DNA of 64,000 bases from Oxalobacter paraformigenes. GTDB lineage: Bacteria; Pseudomonadota; Gammaproteobacteria; Burkholderiales; Burkholderiaceae_D. Within the stretch, counting starts at the first letter, position 1. Every line of letters begins with the position of its first letter. The notes under the pieces are model-generated. The model ran no database searches. It worked only from the letters and a program-made list of their open reading frames with translations, and had not been told where the DNA came from. The position numbers and the translations under genes were made by a program. The stretch spans positions 1,291,596 through 1,355,595 of the forward strand of contig NZ_KI392031.1 in assembly GCF_000158475.2 (NCBI RefSeq). The letters are read 5' to 3'. Positions 9,294 to 18,169 of this stretch are shown piece after piece.

Positions 9294-9596
9294 CTGACGT
9301 CTGAAAACCGGCTTCATCTGACTGCCCGCATCGTGGAACGCGAATCGATCCGATACACGCCCGCTGGCATTCCTGTGATTTCAGCCCGTCTGTGGCACCG
9401 TTCGCAGCAGATGGAAGCGGAAACAAACCGGAATATCGAATTCGAGATACCCGCCATCGTTATTGGCAATATTTCGGAAAAATTCGAAAAGCTGGCTTCC
9501 GATACGTTTTATCGTTTCACCGGTTTCATGGCGACAAAAAGTCTGAAAAGCAAAAGTCTTCTGTTTCACATTACCGGCTTTTCATCGATTGAATAG
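9294..9596 (+). CDS. priB: Primosomal replication protein PriB (probable CTG start)
   Basis: PriB is a dimeric single-strand-binding OB protein that helps PriA reload the replisome at stalled forks. The frame reads TSENRLHLTARIVERESIRYTPAGIPVISARL, matching the beginning of PriB. The first ATG- or GTG-type start (GTG 9333) would cut off the first beta strand. The only codon well placed behind the AGGAG at 9283-9287 is CTG at 9294, with a spacer of 6 nt; an ACG follows at 9297. With CTG the protein is 100 residues, the usual PriB size. Its position between rpsF and rpsR confirms the identity. The start codon itself is inferred. Confidence 0.88.
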   Translation: MTSENRLHLTARIVERESIRYTPAGIPVISARLWHRSQQMEAETNRNIEFEIPAIVIGNISEKFEKLASDTFYRFTGFMATKSLKSKSLLFHITGFSSIE

Positions 9597-9626
9597 GCCA
9601 ACCCTTTATATATACAGGAGCCGAAA

Positions 9627-9911
9627 ATGGCATTTGGTAAAAAATTCGACAAGAACAAAAACAAAGACAAACGCAAACAACAGAATCCGCTGTTCAAGCG
9701 CAAAAAATTCTGCCGCTTCACGGTAGCCAACGTTGAACAGATTGATTACAAAGATATCGATACCCTGAAAGATTTCATTCAGGAAAACTGCAAGATCATG
9801 CCGGCCCGTCTGACGGGCACCAAAGCGCATTATCAGCGTCAGCTCGACACCGCCATCAAGCGCGCACGCTTTTTGGCCCTGCTGCCGTACACTTCCCTGC
9901 ATTCCGCCTGA
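9627..9911 (+). CDS. rpsR: 30S ribosomal protein S18
   Basis: S18 pairs with S6 on the small subunit platform. The start ATG follows CAGGAG. The 94-residue protein has a lysine-rich N-terminal extension ([27 protein letters not shown]) longer than the 75-residue E. coli protein, as is common in betaproteobacteria. The core reads [29 protein letters not shown], then [20 protein letters not shown]. It is the third gene of the ribosomal operon. Confidence 0.97.
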   Translation: MAFGKKFDKNKNKDKRKQQNPLFKRKKFCRFTVANVEQIDYKDIDTLKDFIQENCKIMPARLTGTKAHYQRQLDTAIKRARFLALLPYTSLHSA

Positions 9912-9948
9912 TTTTTGCCGGACAATCTAAAGAATATTGGAGAAAAAC

Positions 9949-10401
9949 ATGCAAGTAATTTTGTTGGATAAAGTCGGCAATCTCGGCAACCTCGGCGATG
10001 TCGTTAAAGTCAAGGACGGATATGCCCGCAACTATCTGATTCCGCAACGCATGGCCCGTCGCGCAACGGCGGCCGCTATCGAGGAATTCGAAGCAAAACG
10101 CGCCGAACTGGAAAAAGCCGCAGCTGAAAAACTGGCGGATGCACAGGCCCAGGGCGAAAAACTGGCCGGTTTGACCGTCCAGATTCTGCAAAAATCCGGT
10201 GTCGATGGCCGCCTGTTCGGTTCGGTTACCAACTTCGACATTGCAGAAGCCTTGTCCAAACAGGGATTCGACATTCACAAGGCTCAGGTTCGTCTGCCAC
10301 AGGGGCCGTTCAAGGCTGTTGGCGATTACCCTGTCGCTATCGCCCTGCATTCGGACGTTATCGTTGATATTACCGTTTCTGTCCTTGGCGAACACGTGTA
10401 A
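9949..10401 (+). CDS. rplI: 50S ribosomal protein L9
   Basis: L9 is a two-domain dumbbell protein near the L1 stalk. The ATG at 9949 gives [32 protein letters not shown], the N-terminal signature; upstream TTG at 9937 would only add four residues over the TTGGAGA ribosome site. A long central helix rich in Ala and Glu (about 45-75) leads to the C-terminal domain ([17 protein letters not shown]). The length is 150 residues. It closes the rpsF operon, followed by a strong terminator. Confidence 0.97.
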   Translation: MQVILLDKVGNLGNLGDVVKVKDGYARNYLIPQRMARRATAAAIEEFEAKRAELEKAAAEKLADAQAQGEKLAGLTVQILQKSGVDGRLFGSVTNFDIAEALSKQGFDIHKAQVRLPQGPFKAVGDYPVAIALHSDVIVDITVSVLGEHV

Positions 10402-10420
10402 TCAAGACAAGCGATCAGCA

Positions 10421-10450
10421 AAAAATCCCGGCATCATTCCCGGGATTTTT
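10421..10450 (+). terminator. Terminator of the rpsF-priB-rpsR-rplI operon
   Basis: An 11-bp stem (10421-10431 with 10440-10450) with an 8-nt loop is followed by a T-rich tail, 20 bp after the rplI stop. Confidence 0.9.
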
Positions 10451-10451
10451 T

Positions 10452-10751
10452 GTTTTTAAAATATTCATTTCGCATTTTCAGGGAAACATATTACATTTGC
10501 AGAAGAAAGAGTTATTTGACAGCATAGCACCGCAAAACGCTGAAATTCGCACGGTTGCCAATTCGTTCCCTCTACTTCCCAAATATTCCGCTAAAAGCTT
10601 ATTCTCCAATCGCTTAAGTCAAACCGATAAAAATCTAAAATACGGAACATGTTTCCCGCAAAACCGGACAGACACTGCTTATTTTCCGTAAATCATCCAT
10701 TTCGGCAAACACATAAGCAAAAAACCGGCATATTTTGAAAAAATACGATCC
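10452..10751. other. Intergenic stretch with no recognisable gene
   Basis: This AT-rich spacer lies between the rplI terminator and the uspA terminator, where the two flanking genes converge. A short plus-strand open frame (10497-10691, TTG start) has no ribosome site and an amino-acid composition unlike a real protein. I see no RNA gene or repeat here. Confidence 0.6.
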
Positions 10752-10788
10752 AAAAAACAGCCACACTTGTCAATGCAGCTGCTTTTTT
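10752..10788 (-). terminator. Probable terminator after uspA
   Basis: On the minus strand, AAAAAAGCAGC and GCTG-TTTTTT arms (10778-10788 and 10752-10761) can pair with one bulge, ending in a six-T run. It is 28 bp past the uspA stop. The stem is weak, so this is less certain than the other terminators. Confidence 0.5.
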
Positions 10789-10815
10789 AACTCATCAGAA
10801 TAAAACGCCGTTTAT

Positions 10816-11274
10816 TTATTTTTTCTTTGTGATGTGATGAACCAGAACCGGAATCTGGCACAGGTTCAGCACCTTGGTCGTCACGCTGCCCAGCAAAAGC
10901 TGGCCGAGACCGGAACGACCGTGGGACCCCATGAAAATGAGATCGCAATTCTGCTCCTGCGCCGCTTCAGCAATGGCAGCGCCCGCTGAATTGGAAAAAA
11001 GGATCAGGCTGGAAAACTGGACGCCCGCTTCCTGCGCCGCTTTCTGGACAGGTTGAAGATATTCCATGCCGACCTTGCGCATCAAGGCATCGTATTCTTC
11101 TTCAATAGGGTAAGTCGGGGGAATGATTTCGACATAAACCGGATACTGGTATTCGGGCGCAACGTACACCCCGATCACTTCGGAATGGTTATCCGCTGCA
11201 AAAGCGACACCTTCCAGCGCGGCAGCCGTGGAAAGTTCCGAGCCATCGGTCGGAATCATGATTTTGTTGAACAT
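10816..11274 (-). CDS. Universal stress protein, ATP-binding UspA family
   Basis: The 152-residue cytoplasmic protein has the alpha/beta Usp fold. It opens with MFNKIMIPTDGSELS and has the nucleotide motif GSHGRSGLGQLLLGSV (G-2X-G-9X-G-S pattern, about 118-133). This is the ATP-binding type, related to MJ0577, rather than the non-binding UspA type. Such proteins support survival in growth arrest or low oxygen; the exact target here is unknown. It is a single gene with its own probable terminator, upstream of which the hom gene ends. Confidence 0.92.
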   Translation of the reverse strand: MFNKIMIPTDGSELSTAAALEGVAFAADNHSEVIGVYVAPEYQYPVYVEIIPPTYPIEEEYDALMRKVGMEYLQPVQKAAQEAGVQFSSLILFSNSAGAAIAEAAQEQNCDLIFMGSHGRSGLGQLLLGSVTTKVLNLCQIPVLVHHITKKK

Positions 11275-11383
11275 GGCGATCTCCCAAAGAAAACCAGCTG
11301 TTTAATGGAGTTGCCGGTCTCTACGGCACAGGCCGTTTTTCGCGAATCCGGGCTTTTTCCTATAGCCTAATTTAAGAATGGCA

Positions 11384-12694
11384 TTACATCAATTCTTCCA
11401 GTCGTATTTTCGTCACTTTTCCCATGACGGTGGGCAGATTTTCCACTTTTTCTATTGCCGCATCCATATTCTTCTCCTGAGTCATATGCGTCAGGATAAT
11501 AATATCCACCAATGTTTCTCCTTCCAGCGGTTCCTTCTGGAGGAAAGCGTCAATTGAAATTTGCAGATCGGCCAGAATACGGGTAATGTCAGCCAATACA
11601 CCCGGCTGATCTTTCACTTGCATGCGCAGGTAATAACTGGTCGTCACTTCAGACATGGGAAGAATCGGGGTATTCGTCAAGGCATCGGGCTGGAAAGCCA
11701 GATGGGGAACCCGATGTTCAGGATCGACCGATTCAAGACGGGCAATATCGACCAGATCGGCAATGACAGCCGAAGCGGTCGGTTCCGAACCGGCGCCCTT
11801 GCCGTAATAAAGGGACGCGCCCACCGCGTCGCTGTTAACCAGTACGGCATTCATCGCTCCTTCCACATTGGCGATCAGCCGCTTTGCCGGAATCAGGGTT
11901 GGATGAACGCGCAGTTCGATACCGTTTTCCATCCGCTTGGTAATGCCCAGCAACTTGATCCGGTAACCCAGCTGTTCGGCATATTTGATATCGATCGCTT
12001 CCAGCTTCGTGATGCCTTCGACATAAGCCCTGTCGAACTGGACCGGCACCCCGAACGCAATCGCGGACATGATCGTCGCCTTGTGGGCGGCGTCGAATCC
12101 CTCGATGTCGAAAGTCGGGTCCGATTCGGCATAGCCAAGCTCCTGCGCTTCTTTCAAAACGGTATCGAAATCCAGTCCCTTTTCGCGCATTTCGGAAAGA
12201 ATGAAGTTGGTCGTGCCATTGATGATCCCGGCAATCCATTCAATCCGGTTTGCCGTCAGCCCTTCACGCAAGGCCTTGATGATCGGAATGCCGCCTGCGA
12301 CAGCCGCTTCGAAAGCGACAATCACTTTCCTGTTCTGTGCCGCCTCGAAAATTTCATTGCCGTGCAAGGCCAGAAGCGCCTTGTTGGCTGTAACGACATG
12401 CTTGCCGTTGGCAATGGCCTTGAGAACGAAATCCCTGGCAACGTCGTAACCGCCGATCAGTTCGACCACGATATCGATATCCGGATGGTTCACGAGCAGA
12501 TTGCCGTCGGAAACCACTTCGCAATCGCCATTGACGATTTTCCGTGCCATTTCCACATTCCGGTCGGCCACCATAACAACTTCGATGCCGCGACCTGCCC
12601 TGCCCCTGATTTCTTTCTGATTCCGTTTCAATACATTGAAAGTACCGGAACCCACCGTTCCCAAACCCAGAATTCCAACTTTAACCGGCTTCAT
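11384..12694 (-). CDS. hom: Homoserine dehydrogenase
   Basis: This enzyme reduces aspartate semialdehyde to homoserine, the branch point to threonine and methionine. The 436-residue protein has an N-terminal NAD(P) fold (VGILGLGTVGSGTFNVL, residues 5-21) and a catalytic domain with AAVAGGIPIIKALREGL and INGTTNFILSEM. A C-terminal ACT domain from about 355 (YYLRMQVKDQPGVLADITRI) is the usual site of threonine feedback. It follows alaA on the same strand by 25 bp. The thrC partner is not adjacent; it lies 31 kb away. Confidence 0.97.
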   Translation of the reverse strand: MKPVKVGILGLGTVGSGTFNVLKRNQKEIRGRAGRGIEVVMVADRNVEMARKIVNGDCEVVSDGNLLVNHPDIDIVVELIGGYDVARDFVLKAIANGKHVVTANKALLALHGNEIFEAAQNRKVIVAFEAAVAGGIPIIKALREGLTANRIEWIAGIINGTTNFILSEMREKGLDFDTVLKEAQELGYAESDPTFDIEGFDAAHKATIMSAIAFGVPVQFDRAYVEGITKLEAIDIKYAEQLGYRIKLLGITKRMENGIELRVHPTLIPAKRLIANVEGAMNAVLVNSDAVGASLYYGKGAGSEPTASAVIADLVDIARLESVDPEHRVPHLAFQPDALTNTPILPMSEVTTSYYLRMQVKDQPGVLADITRILADLQISIDAFLQKEPLEGETLVDIIILTHMTQEKNMDAAIEKVENLPTVMGKVTKIRLEELM

Positions 12695-12719
12695 ATTTCC
12701 TGTTCAAATAAATAAGGTT

Positions 12720-14006
12720 TCAAACAACTCTCAATTCTTTTTCCTGGCGAGGTTTCCCGTATTTTCGCAAGGCCAGCTCCTCGGTGCCGAACTTTTTGCG
12801 GTAATACTCGAGAAAACGTGCAATCCTTTCGATGGCATGCGTCAGATCATCCGAGTTCGGCAAAAAGACCACGCGGAAATGATCGGGCGCGATCCAGTTG
12901 AATCCGGTTCCCTGAACGATCAGGACCTTTTCCCGTTCCAGCAATTCATAGGCAAACTGCCTGTCGTCTTCGATCGGATAAATTTCCGGATCCAGTCTCG
13001 GGAACATGTAAAGGGACGCTTTCGCTTTTACACAGGTCACGCCCGGAATTTCCGTCAAAAGCCGGTGAGCCAGATCGCGCTGGCGCGTCAGCCTGCCGCC
13101 GGGAGCGACCAGATCGTTGATGCTCTGGTAACCGCCCAATGCCGTCTGGATGGCATACTGTCCGGGAACATTCGAGCACAGACGCATCGACGCCAGCATA
13201 TCCAGCCCGACAATATAATCTTTCGCATATTTCTTTTCACCGGAAACGACCATCCAGCCGACCCGGTAACCGCAGGAACGGTAATTCTTGGACAAGCCGT
13301 TCATCGTAATGAACAGCACATCGTTGGCCAGTGACGCCATGGAAGTATGCGTCACACCGTCATACAGGCACTTGTCGTAAATTTCATCGGCAAACACGAT
13401 CAGTTGATGTTCACGCGCCAGATCGACCATCTTTTTCAACAGACCGACCGGATACAGGGCGCCGGTCGGATTGTTCGGATTGATGACGACAATAGCCTTG
13501 GTCTGGGGCGTGATTTTCGCTTCGATATCGGCAATGTCGGGCATCCAGTCTTTTTCTTCATCGCACAGATAATGCACTGCCTTGCCGCCGGCAAGGGTAA
13601 CGGCTGCCGTCCACAAGGGATAATCCGGCGTCGGCACCAGTACTTCGTCACCATTGTCCAGCAAGGCCTGCATGCTCATCACAATCAGTTCGGAAGCGCC
13701 GTTGCCGATATAGATATCGTCGATCGTCACGCCCTCGATATTCTTTTGCTGCGTGTACTGCATGATCGCCTTGCGGGAAGCGAACATCCCTTTCGAATCC
13801 GAATAGGGCGCGGCATTCAGCATGTTCTTGATTATGTCGCGCACAATCTCGTCCGGCGGGTCGAAACCGAACGCACCGACATTGCCAATGTTCAGCTTGA
13901 TGATTTTCTGACCATCCGCCTCCATTTCCCGCGCCCTCTCCAGAACGGGTCCGCGTATGTCATAACAAACATTGGCCAATTTTTTCGATTTGTTGATAAG
14001 GTGCAT
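12720..14006 (-). CDS. alaA: Alanine-synthesising transaminase AlaA-like (class I/II aminotransferase)
   Basis: A PLP-dependent aminotransferase making alanine from pyruvate and glutamate. The start at 14006 gives MHLINKSKKLANVCYDIRGPV behind a GGGAG site; an in-frame start at 14051 adds unconserved residues. The 428-residue product shows LNIGNVGAFGFDPPDEI, the PLP-contacting YDKCLYDG segment, and the Schiff-base lysine in NGLSKNYRSCGYRVGW (about 246-261). E. coli AlaA is 405 residues and aligns along its length. Immediately upstream of hom, as in related betaproteobacteria, where the two are thought to be one transcript. Confidence 0.92.
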   Translation of the reverse strand: MHLINKSKKLANVCYDIRGPVLERAREMEADGQKIIKLNIGNVGAFGFDPPDEIVRDIIKNMLNAAPYSDSKGMFASRKAIMQYTQQKNIEGVTIDDIYIGNGASELIVMSMQALLDNGDEVLVPTPDYPLWTAAVTLAGGKAVHYLCDEEKDWMPDIADIEAKITPQTKAIVVINPNNPTGALYPVGLLKKMVDLAREHQLIVFADEIYDKCLYDGVTHTSMASLANDVLFITMNGLSKNYRSCGYRVGWMVVSGEKKYAKDYIVGLDMLASMRLCSNVPGQYAIQTALGGYQSINDLVAPGGRLTRQRDLAHRLLTEIPGVTCVKAKASLYMFPRLDPEIYPIEDDRQFAYELLEREKVLIVQGTGFNWIAPDHFRVVFLPNSDDLTHAIERIARFLEYYRKKFGTEELALRKYGKPRQEKELRVV

Positions 14007-14228
14007 TTTGTGCTCCCGCAATGTGTTAAAGGATAGTGCCCTTCGTGACAAGACAATATATCATTCTGACTAATCCCCGATCCTGAATCAAGACGGATAT
14101 CAAAACTGATCTGTCAAATCAGTAAGCCTATCACTTTATAAGAATTTAGGTAAGAAAAAAATGGATCGCGCCGCTTTTGTCAAACCGCATGTCCCATCTG
14201 ATAAAGACATGCCATTATCCTTTTCAAT

Positions 14229-14609
14229 ATGGACATTCAGCCTGAAAACGCCGACAACCTGCAAACGGTCACCGCCTGCCGCGCCAACGGAATCACCCTT
14301 GACCAAACAGACTATCATGGCAGCCTGATCGTCATGCCCGGCACAACGCCATTGCCCTGGCACGTCAAATCGTTCAGGGAACTGGTGCTTGACGATCTTC
14401 TCGCCCTGACAGCATACCAACCCGATATCGTATTGCTGGGAACGGGAAACGAAACCAGACGCCTTCCGGAGGACTGGATTTTTTCCCTGCTGGACAACGG
14501 CATCGTCATTGAATGCATGAATGGCCGTGCCGCATGCGGCACATACAACATGCTGCTCGCGGAAGGACGGAACGCATTACTTGCCCTCGTCATGGAAGAG
14601 ATAAAGTAG
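14229..14609 (+). CDS. Mth938-like domain protein (COG3737, DUF498)
   Basis: The 126-residue protein has the single-domain alpha/beta fold of the Mth938/NDUFAF3 family. Conserved segments are HGSLIVMPGT, then YQPDIVLLGTGNETRRLP, then GIVIECMNGRAACGTYNMLLAEGR at about 92-115. The mitochondrial relative NDUFAF3 is a complex I assembly factor; the bacterial role is not established. It lies 93 bp upstream of the bcp gene, and this pairing with bcp and a phoH-type gene on one strand suggests one transcript. The ribosome site is weak. I am sure of the family, not of the function. Confidence 0.85.
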   Translation: MDIQPENADNLQTVTACRANGITLDQTDYHGSLIVMPGTTPLPWHVKSFRELVLDDLLALTAYQPDIVLLGTGNETRRLPEDWIFSLLDNGIVIECMNGRAACGTYNMLLAEGRNALLALVMEEIK

Positions 14610-14701
14610 AGAAAAACGGTTACACTCTTGTCGTAGGATTTTTTGACCGGACAAGGTCTTGCCAGACCTTGCCTTTTACCTCAGAAAAAAGAGAAAGCAC
14701 C

Positions 14702-15178
14702 ATGCCAGAAGAAACTGTCCAGCTCAACCAGATCGTCCCCGATTTCGCTGCCGAGGCAACCGGCAAGCCTTTCAGGCTATCGGACTACCGGGGGAAAAAC
14801 CTGGTCATTTATTTTTATCCCAAAGACAATACGCCGGGCTGTACCGCGGAAAGCATTGATTTTCGCGATCACTATGCCGAATTCCGGCAGGCCGATACCG
14901 AAATCGTCGGCGTCAGCCGCGACAGTCTGCGTTCCCACGAAAACTTCGCCAGAAAATTCGATCTTCCTTTCACGCTGATTTCAGACCCTGAAGAAACGCT
15001 TTGCAACCGCTTCAATGTGATGAAAACCAAGACCCGTTACGGAAAAGTGGGACGCGGCATTGAACGCAGCACGTTCCTTATTGACCGGAATGGACAACTG
15101 GTGAAAGAATGGCGTGGAGTGAAAGTACCGGGCCATATTGAAGAAATCCTCGACGCGGCCCGCCAGCTCAACCGGTAA
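14702..15178 (+). CDS. bcp: Peroxiredoxin of the Bcp/PrxQ type
   Basis: This thiol peroxidase reduces hydrogen peroxide and organic hydroperoxides using thioredoxin. The start MPEETVQLNQIVPDF was chosen because it aligns with the family; longer in-frame starts run into the preceding gene. The 158-residue thioredoxin-fold protein has the peroxidatic Cys47 in YPKDNTPGCTAESIDFRD. The second cysteine that E. coli Bcp has five residues later is replaced by isoleucine, so the usual intra-helix resolving cysteine is missing. Only Cys101 (EETLCNRF) remains as a possible partner. It therefore may work as a 1-Cys enzyme. Confidence 0.93.
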   Translation: MPEETVQLNQIVPDFAAEATGKPFRLSDYRGKNLVIYFYPKDNTPGCTAESIDFRDHYAEFRQADTEIVGVSRDSLRSHENFARKFDLPFTLISDPEETLCNRFNVMKTKTRYGKVGRGIERSTFLIDRNGQLVKEWRGVKVPGHIEEILDAARQLNR

Positions 15179-15303
15179 ATGCCCTGTCCTGTAACAGATG
15201 AAGCCGCCGGATACAGTCAGTTGTCGTCTCAAATACCGTACCGTCGAAAGCGAATCGTGAACAGGGTTCGCTTCGAACATAACCAAAACGAAACGAGGTT
15301 CTG

Positions 15304-17037
15304 ATGCCCCTACCCAAAATGCCCACCAAACCTGCCGACATGATCACGCCAAAGGATGCGGCAGCTACCCGTTTGCCGGCAAACGCAGCTCCCAGAGAAA
15401 AGAAAGGAACGGCAGAAAAAAAGCTTGTGGCAGCGGCAAAACCGGCCGCCAGCGCTGCCCCCCAAACGGTCTCTTCCAGAAAAACTGCCGCTCCGGCGGG
15501 AAAAAGCGGTACAGCAAAAAATGGCGCGCCTTCAGGCAAAATGAAACTGCCGCCACGGCCGCCCCGTAAAAAACTGGTCGAAACGACCAAGCAATCGCCT
15601 TTGAGCCGTGCGGCAAGCCAGTCTGGAGAAACCAAGCTGTTCGTATTGGACACCAACGTCCTGATGCACGACCCGACTTCCCTGTTCCGTTTCGAGGAAC
15701 ACGATATCTTCCTGCCGATGATTACGCTGGAAGAACTGGACAACCACAAACGCGGCATGTCGGATGTTGCCCGCAACGTGCGTCAGGTCACCCGCACACT
15801 GGATCAGCTCGTCGCCGATGTAGACGAAAGCATTCTGCTGACGCGGGGCATTCCGCTAAACAAGCTCGGCAACAAGGAAGCGCAGGGACACCTTTATTTC
15901 CAGACCAAAATGGAAGCGAGTCCCCTGCCGAAAAATCTGGCCTCCGACAAGGCGGATAACCAGATTCTCGGCGTCATGATGACCCTGGTGGCCGAATACC
16001 CGAATCGCGCCGTCGTCATGGTGTCCAAGGACATCAACATGCGCATCAAGGCCCGCGCGCTGGGACTGTCGTCCGAAGACTACTTCAACGATCAGGTTCT
16101 GGAAGATTCCGACCTGCTTTACACCGGAACCCTGCAACTCCCTTCCAGTTTCTGGGAAAAACACGGCAAAAACATCGAAACCTGGCAGGAAAACGATCAT
16201 CACGGCGTCAGCCAAAGCTTTTACCGGATCAGCGGACCGATGGTTCCTTCCATGGTCGTCAACCAGTTCGTTTATCTGGAACCGGAAGCGGGCGAAGCGC
16301 CGTTTCAGGCACAGGTCAGACACATCGAAGGGAAAACCGCCGTATTGCAAACCCTGCACGACTATACGCACGGCAAAAACAACGTCTGGGGCATTACCGC
16401 CCGCAATCGCGAGCAGAACTTCGCTTTCAATATCCTGATGAATCCGGATATCGACATCGTCACCCTGGTAGGTCAGGCCGGAACCGGCAAGACATTGCTG
16501 GCGCTGGCGGCCGGACTGGCGCAGGTACTGGAAATGAAGCGCTATAACGAAGTCATCGTCACCCGCGTCACCATCCCGGTCGGTGAAGACATCGGTTTTC
16601 TGCCAGGTACGGAAGAAGAAAAAATGTCGCCATGGATGGGGGCGCTGGACGACAATCTCGAAGTGCTTTCCAAATCCGACAATGACGCCGGAGAATGGGG
16701 GCGCGCCACAACGCAGGAACTGATCCGTTCCCGCATCTCCATCAAGTCGCTTAACTTCATGCGTGGCCGCACTTTCGTTGACAAGTTCCTGATTATCGAC
16801 GAGGCGCAAAACCTGACGCCGAAACAGATGAAAACCCTGATCACGCGCGCAGGGCCGGGAACGAAAATCGTCTGCCTCGGCAATATCGCCCAGATCGACA
16901 CGCCTTATCTGACCGAAGGTTCCAGCGGCCTGACCTACGTCGTCGACCGATTCAGAGGATGGGAACATAGCGGACATGTCATGCTGGCGAGGGGAGAGCG
17001 TTCCCGGCTGGCCGATTATGCAACTGAAATCCTTTAA
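15304..17037 (+). CDS. PIN domain plus PhoH-like ATPase (PhoH2/YlaK type)
   Basis: The 577-residue protein joins three parts. Residues 1-105 are a low-complexity, Ala-, Lys- and Pro-rich leader. A PIN nuclease domain starts near 112 (LFVLDTNVLMHDP, with the acidic ITLEELDNHKRG). A PhoH-type P-loop ATPase occupies about 375-577, with Walker A GQAGTGKT near 389 and Walker B FLIIDEAQNLTPKQM near 495. Proteins of this PhoH2 layout act as RNA helicases with RNase activity in mycobacteria; that function is transferred by family only. The leader is unusually long and basic. It follows bcp and has a strong terminator behind it. Confidence 0.92.
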   Translation: MPLPKMPTKPADMITPKDAAATRLPANAAPREKKGTAEKKLVAAAKPAASAAPQTVSSRKTAAPAGKSGTAKNGAPSGKMKLPPRPPRKKLVETTKQSPLSRAASQSGETKLFVLDTNVLMHDPTSLFRFEEHDIFLPMITLEELDNHKRGMSDVARNVRQVTRTLDQLVADVDESILLTRGIPLNKLGNKEAQGHLYFQTKMEASPLPKNLASDKADNQILGVMMTLVAEYPNRAVVMVSKDINMRIKARALGLSSEDYFNDQVLEDSDLLYTGTLQLPSSFWEKHGKNIETWQENDHHGVSQSFYRISGPMVPSMVVNQFVYLEPEAGEAPFQAQVRHIEGKTAVLQTLHDYTHGKNNVWGITARNREQNFAFNILMNPDIDIVTLVGQAGTGKTLLALAAGLAQVLEMKRYNEVIVTRVTIPVGEDIGFLPGTEEEKMSPWMGALDDNLEVLSKSDNDAGEWGRATTQELIRSRISIKSLNFMRGRTFVDKFLIIDEAQNLTPKQMKTLITRAGPGTKIVCLGNIAQIDTPYLTEGSSGLTYVVDRFRGWEHSGHVMLARGERSRLADYATEIL

Positions 17038-17059
17038 CCGGATTGGCGGGAAACAGCTG

Positions 17060-17091
17060 AAAAAAGCCGAAGCCTGTGCTTCGGCTTTTTT
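17060..17091 (+). terminator. Terminator after the PIN-PhoH gene
   Basis: A perfect 14-bp inverted repeat (17060-17073 and 17078-17091) with the loop CTGT ends in a T6 run, 22 bp after the stop codon. Confidence 0.93.
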
Positions 17092-18169
17092 ATTTTCTCT
17101 TCATCCTGAATAGCCGCTTATAAATATTTTCCTGTTTTCGCAAACAGAAAATTCCGCAAAATACTCTTTAGAGTATTTCAGGCTTTGCAAATCCGCCTAC
17201 CTTTTCAGCAAAGAATCCGTACCATCTTTCAGTCCGGTAAAAATGTCCTGCCTTAACCTATTGTATTCTCAACAAATCCTGGCATTCTCCACGCTGAAAA
17301 ACCGTGCAATACCTGAACGTCCTCATCATTTTCCAGCAAACCTTCAATTCTCTTTTTGAGCACAATTTACAGAAGGATTCCTTACAATCCGCCAAATCTT
17401 CTCAGCCGCTTTCCGGTTCTTGATTCCGGTTCAGGGAGGATACGAAGGAAGGCGTTCGCCTTCATTATAATTTTCCCCTTCTTCAAAGCTGGATTCATTT
17501 TCTTCCCTGACCAATCTGGAAAATAATCAAGACATTAATTAAGAGAACATATTAATAAATTTCCCTCCTTCTTTAATCATGAGTTCACTTGAAAAATGAC
17601 GGTTCTTTTAGAGTCAATTATCAGCTTTTTATCAAGAAAACAGGAAAAGCCATAAACCGAAACGCCAACCTCAAAAACGCTGCTTGCTTAAATATGGACT
17701 GGATATTTCTCTACGCGAATGGAAATCACGAACTACAGGCCAGGCCGTGATGCCAAAAACAGCGGTTGTGCTATAACGAAATATACCGTGAAATGACTTG
17801 ATCTTATCGTCACCGTTCTGACAGCCATGCTCAGAACCCTCCGGGCAGTCTCATGACCCGAAAACAGTGCAACGCGATTTTGCCGTACACCGGACATTCT
17901 CTGACCGGCAAAGGTGTAAGCCTTGCTCTCAGCCTGAACAGCATTTTTAAGTGACCCGGCATTTATTGCAAAACCGTAACAAGCACATCCTGGCGCAATG
18001 ACTGATGTGCTGATTCCTTGCTGTAAGGAAAAAGATGTTTCCTGAAATCCTGTATCGCCGTTTTCCTTTTTAATTTTTCACGAAGATAAAACAGGAAGGA
18101 CAAGAAAGCAAATACCCTCTTTGCCACTGCCTTTATTTTTCTGTAAACAGAACCGGACTATTTTACTTT
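17092..18169. other. Gene-poor stretch, possibly with decayed coding remnants
   Basis: About 1.1 kb holds no intact gene. Features seen are an 8-bp perfect inverted repeat with loop TTTA (17159-17178) and a patch of AT-rich DNA around 17520-17600. Two overlapping minus-strand open frames lie in the second half. One spans 17671-17850 (59 codons) and contains a CPEGSEHGC...NGDDKIKSFHG stretch; it looks faintly like the zinc-ribbon start of a transposase. The other runs from about 18050 down to 17733. Neither has a ribosome site or a clear start. I could not assign either one. Confidence 0.5.

Noticed and set aside
10497-10691. Possible small gene between rplI and uspA
   Set aside because: TTG start without ribosome site, unusual composition, placed between two convergent terminators.
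17159-17178. AAATACTC-TTTA-GAGTATTT hairpin as a second terminator
   Set aside because: The stem is AT-rich and short with no T run; a much better terminator already lies at 17060-17091.
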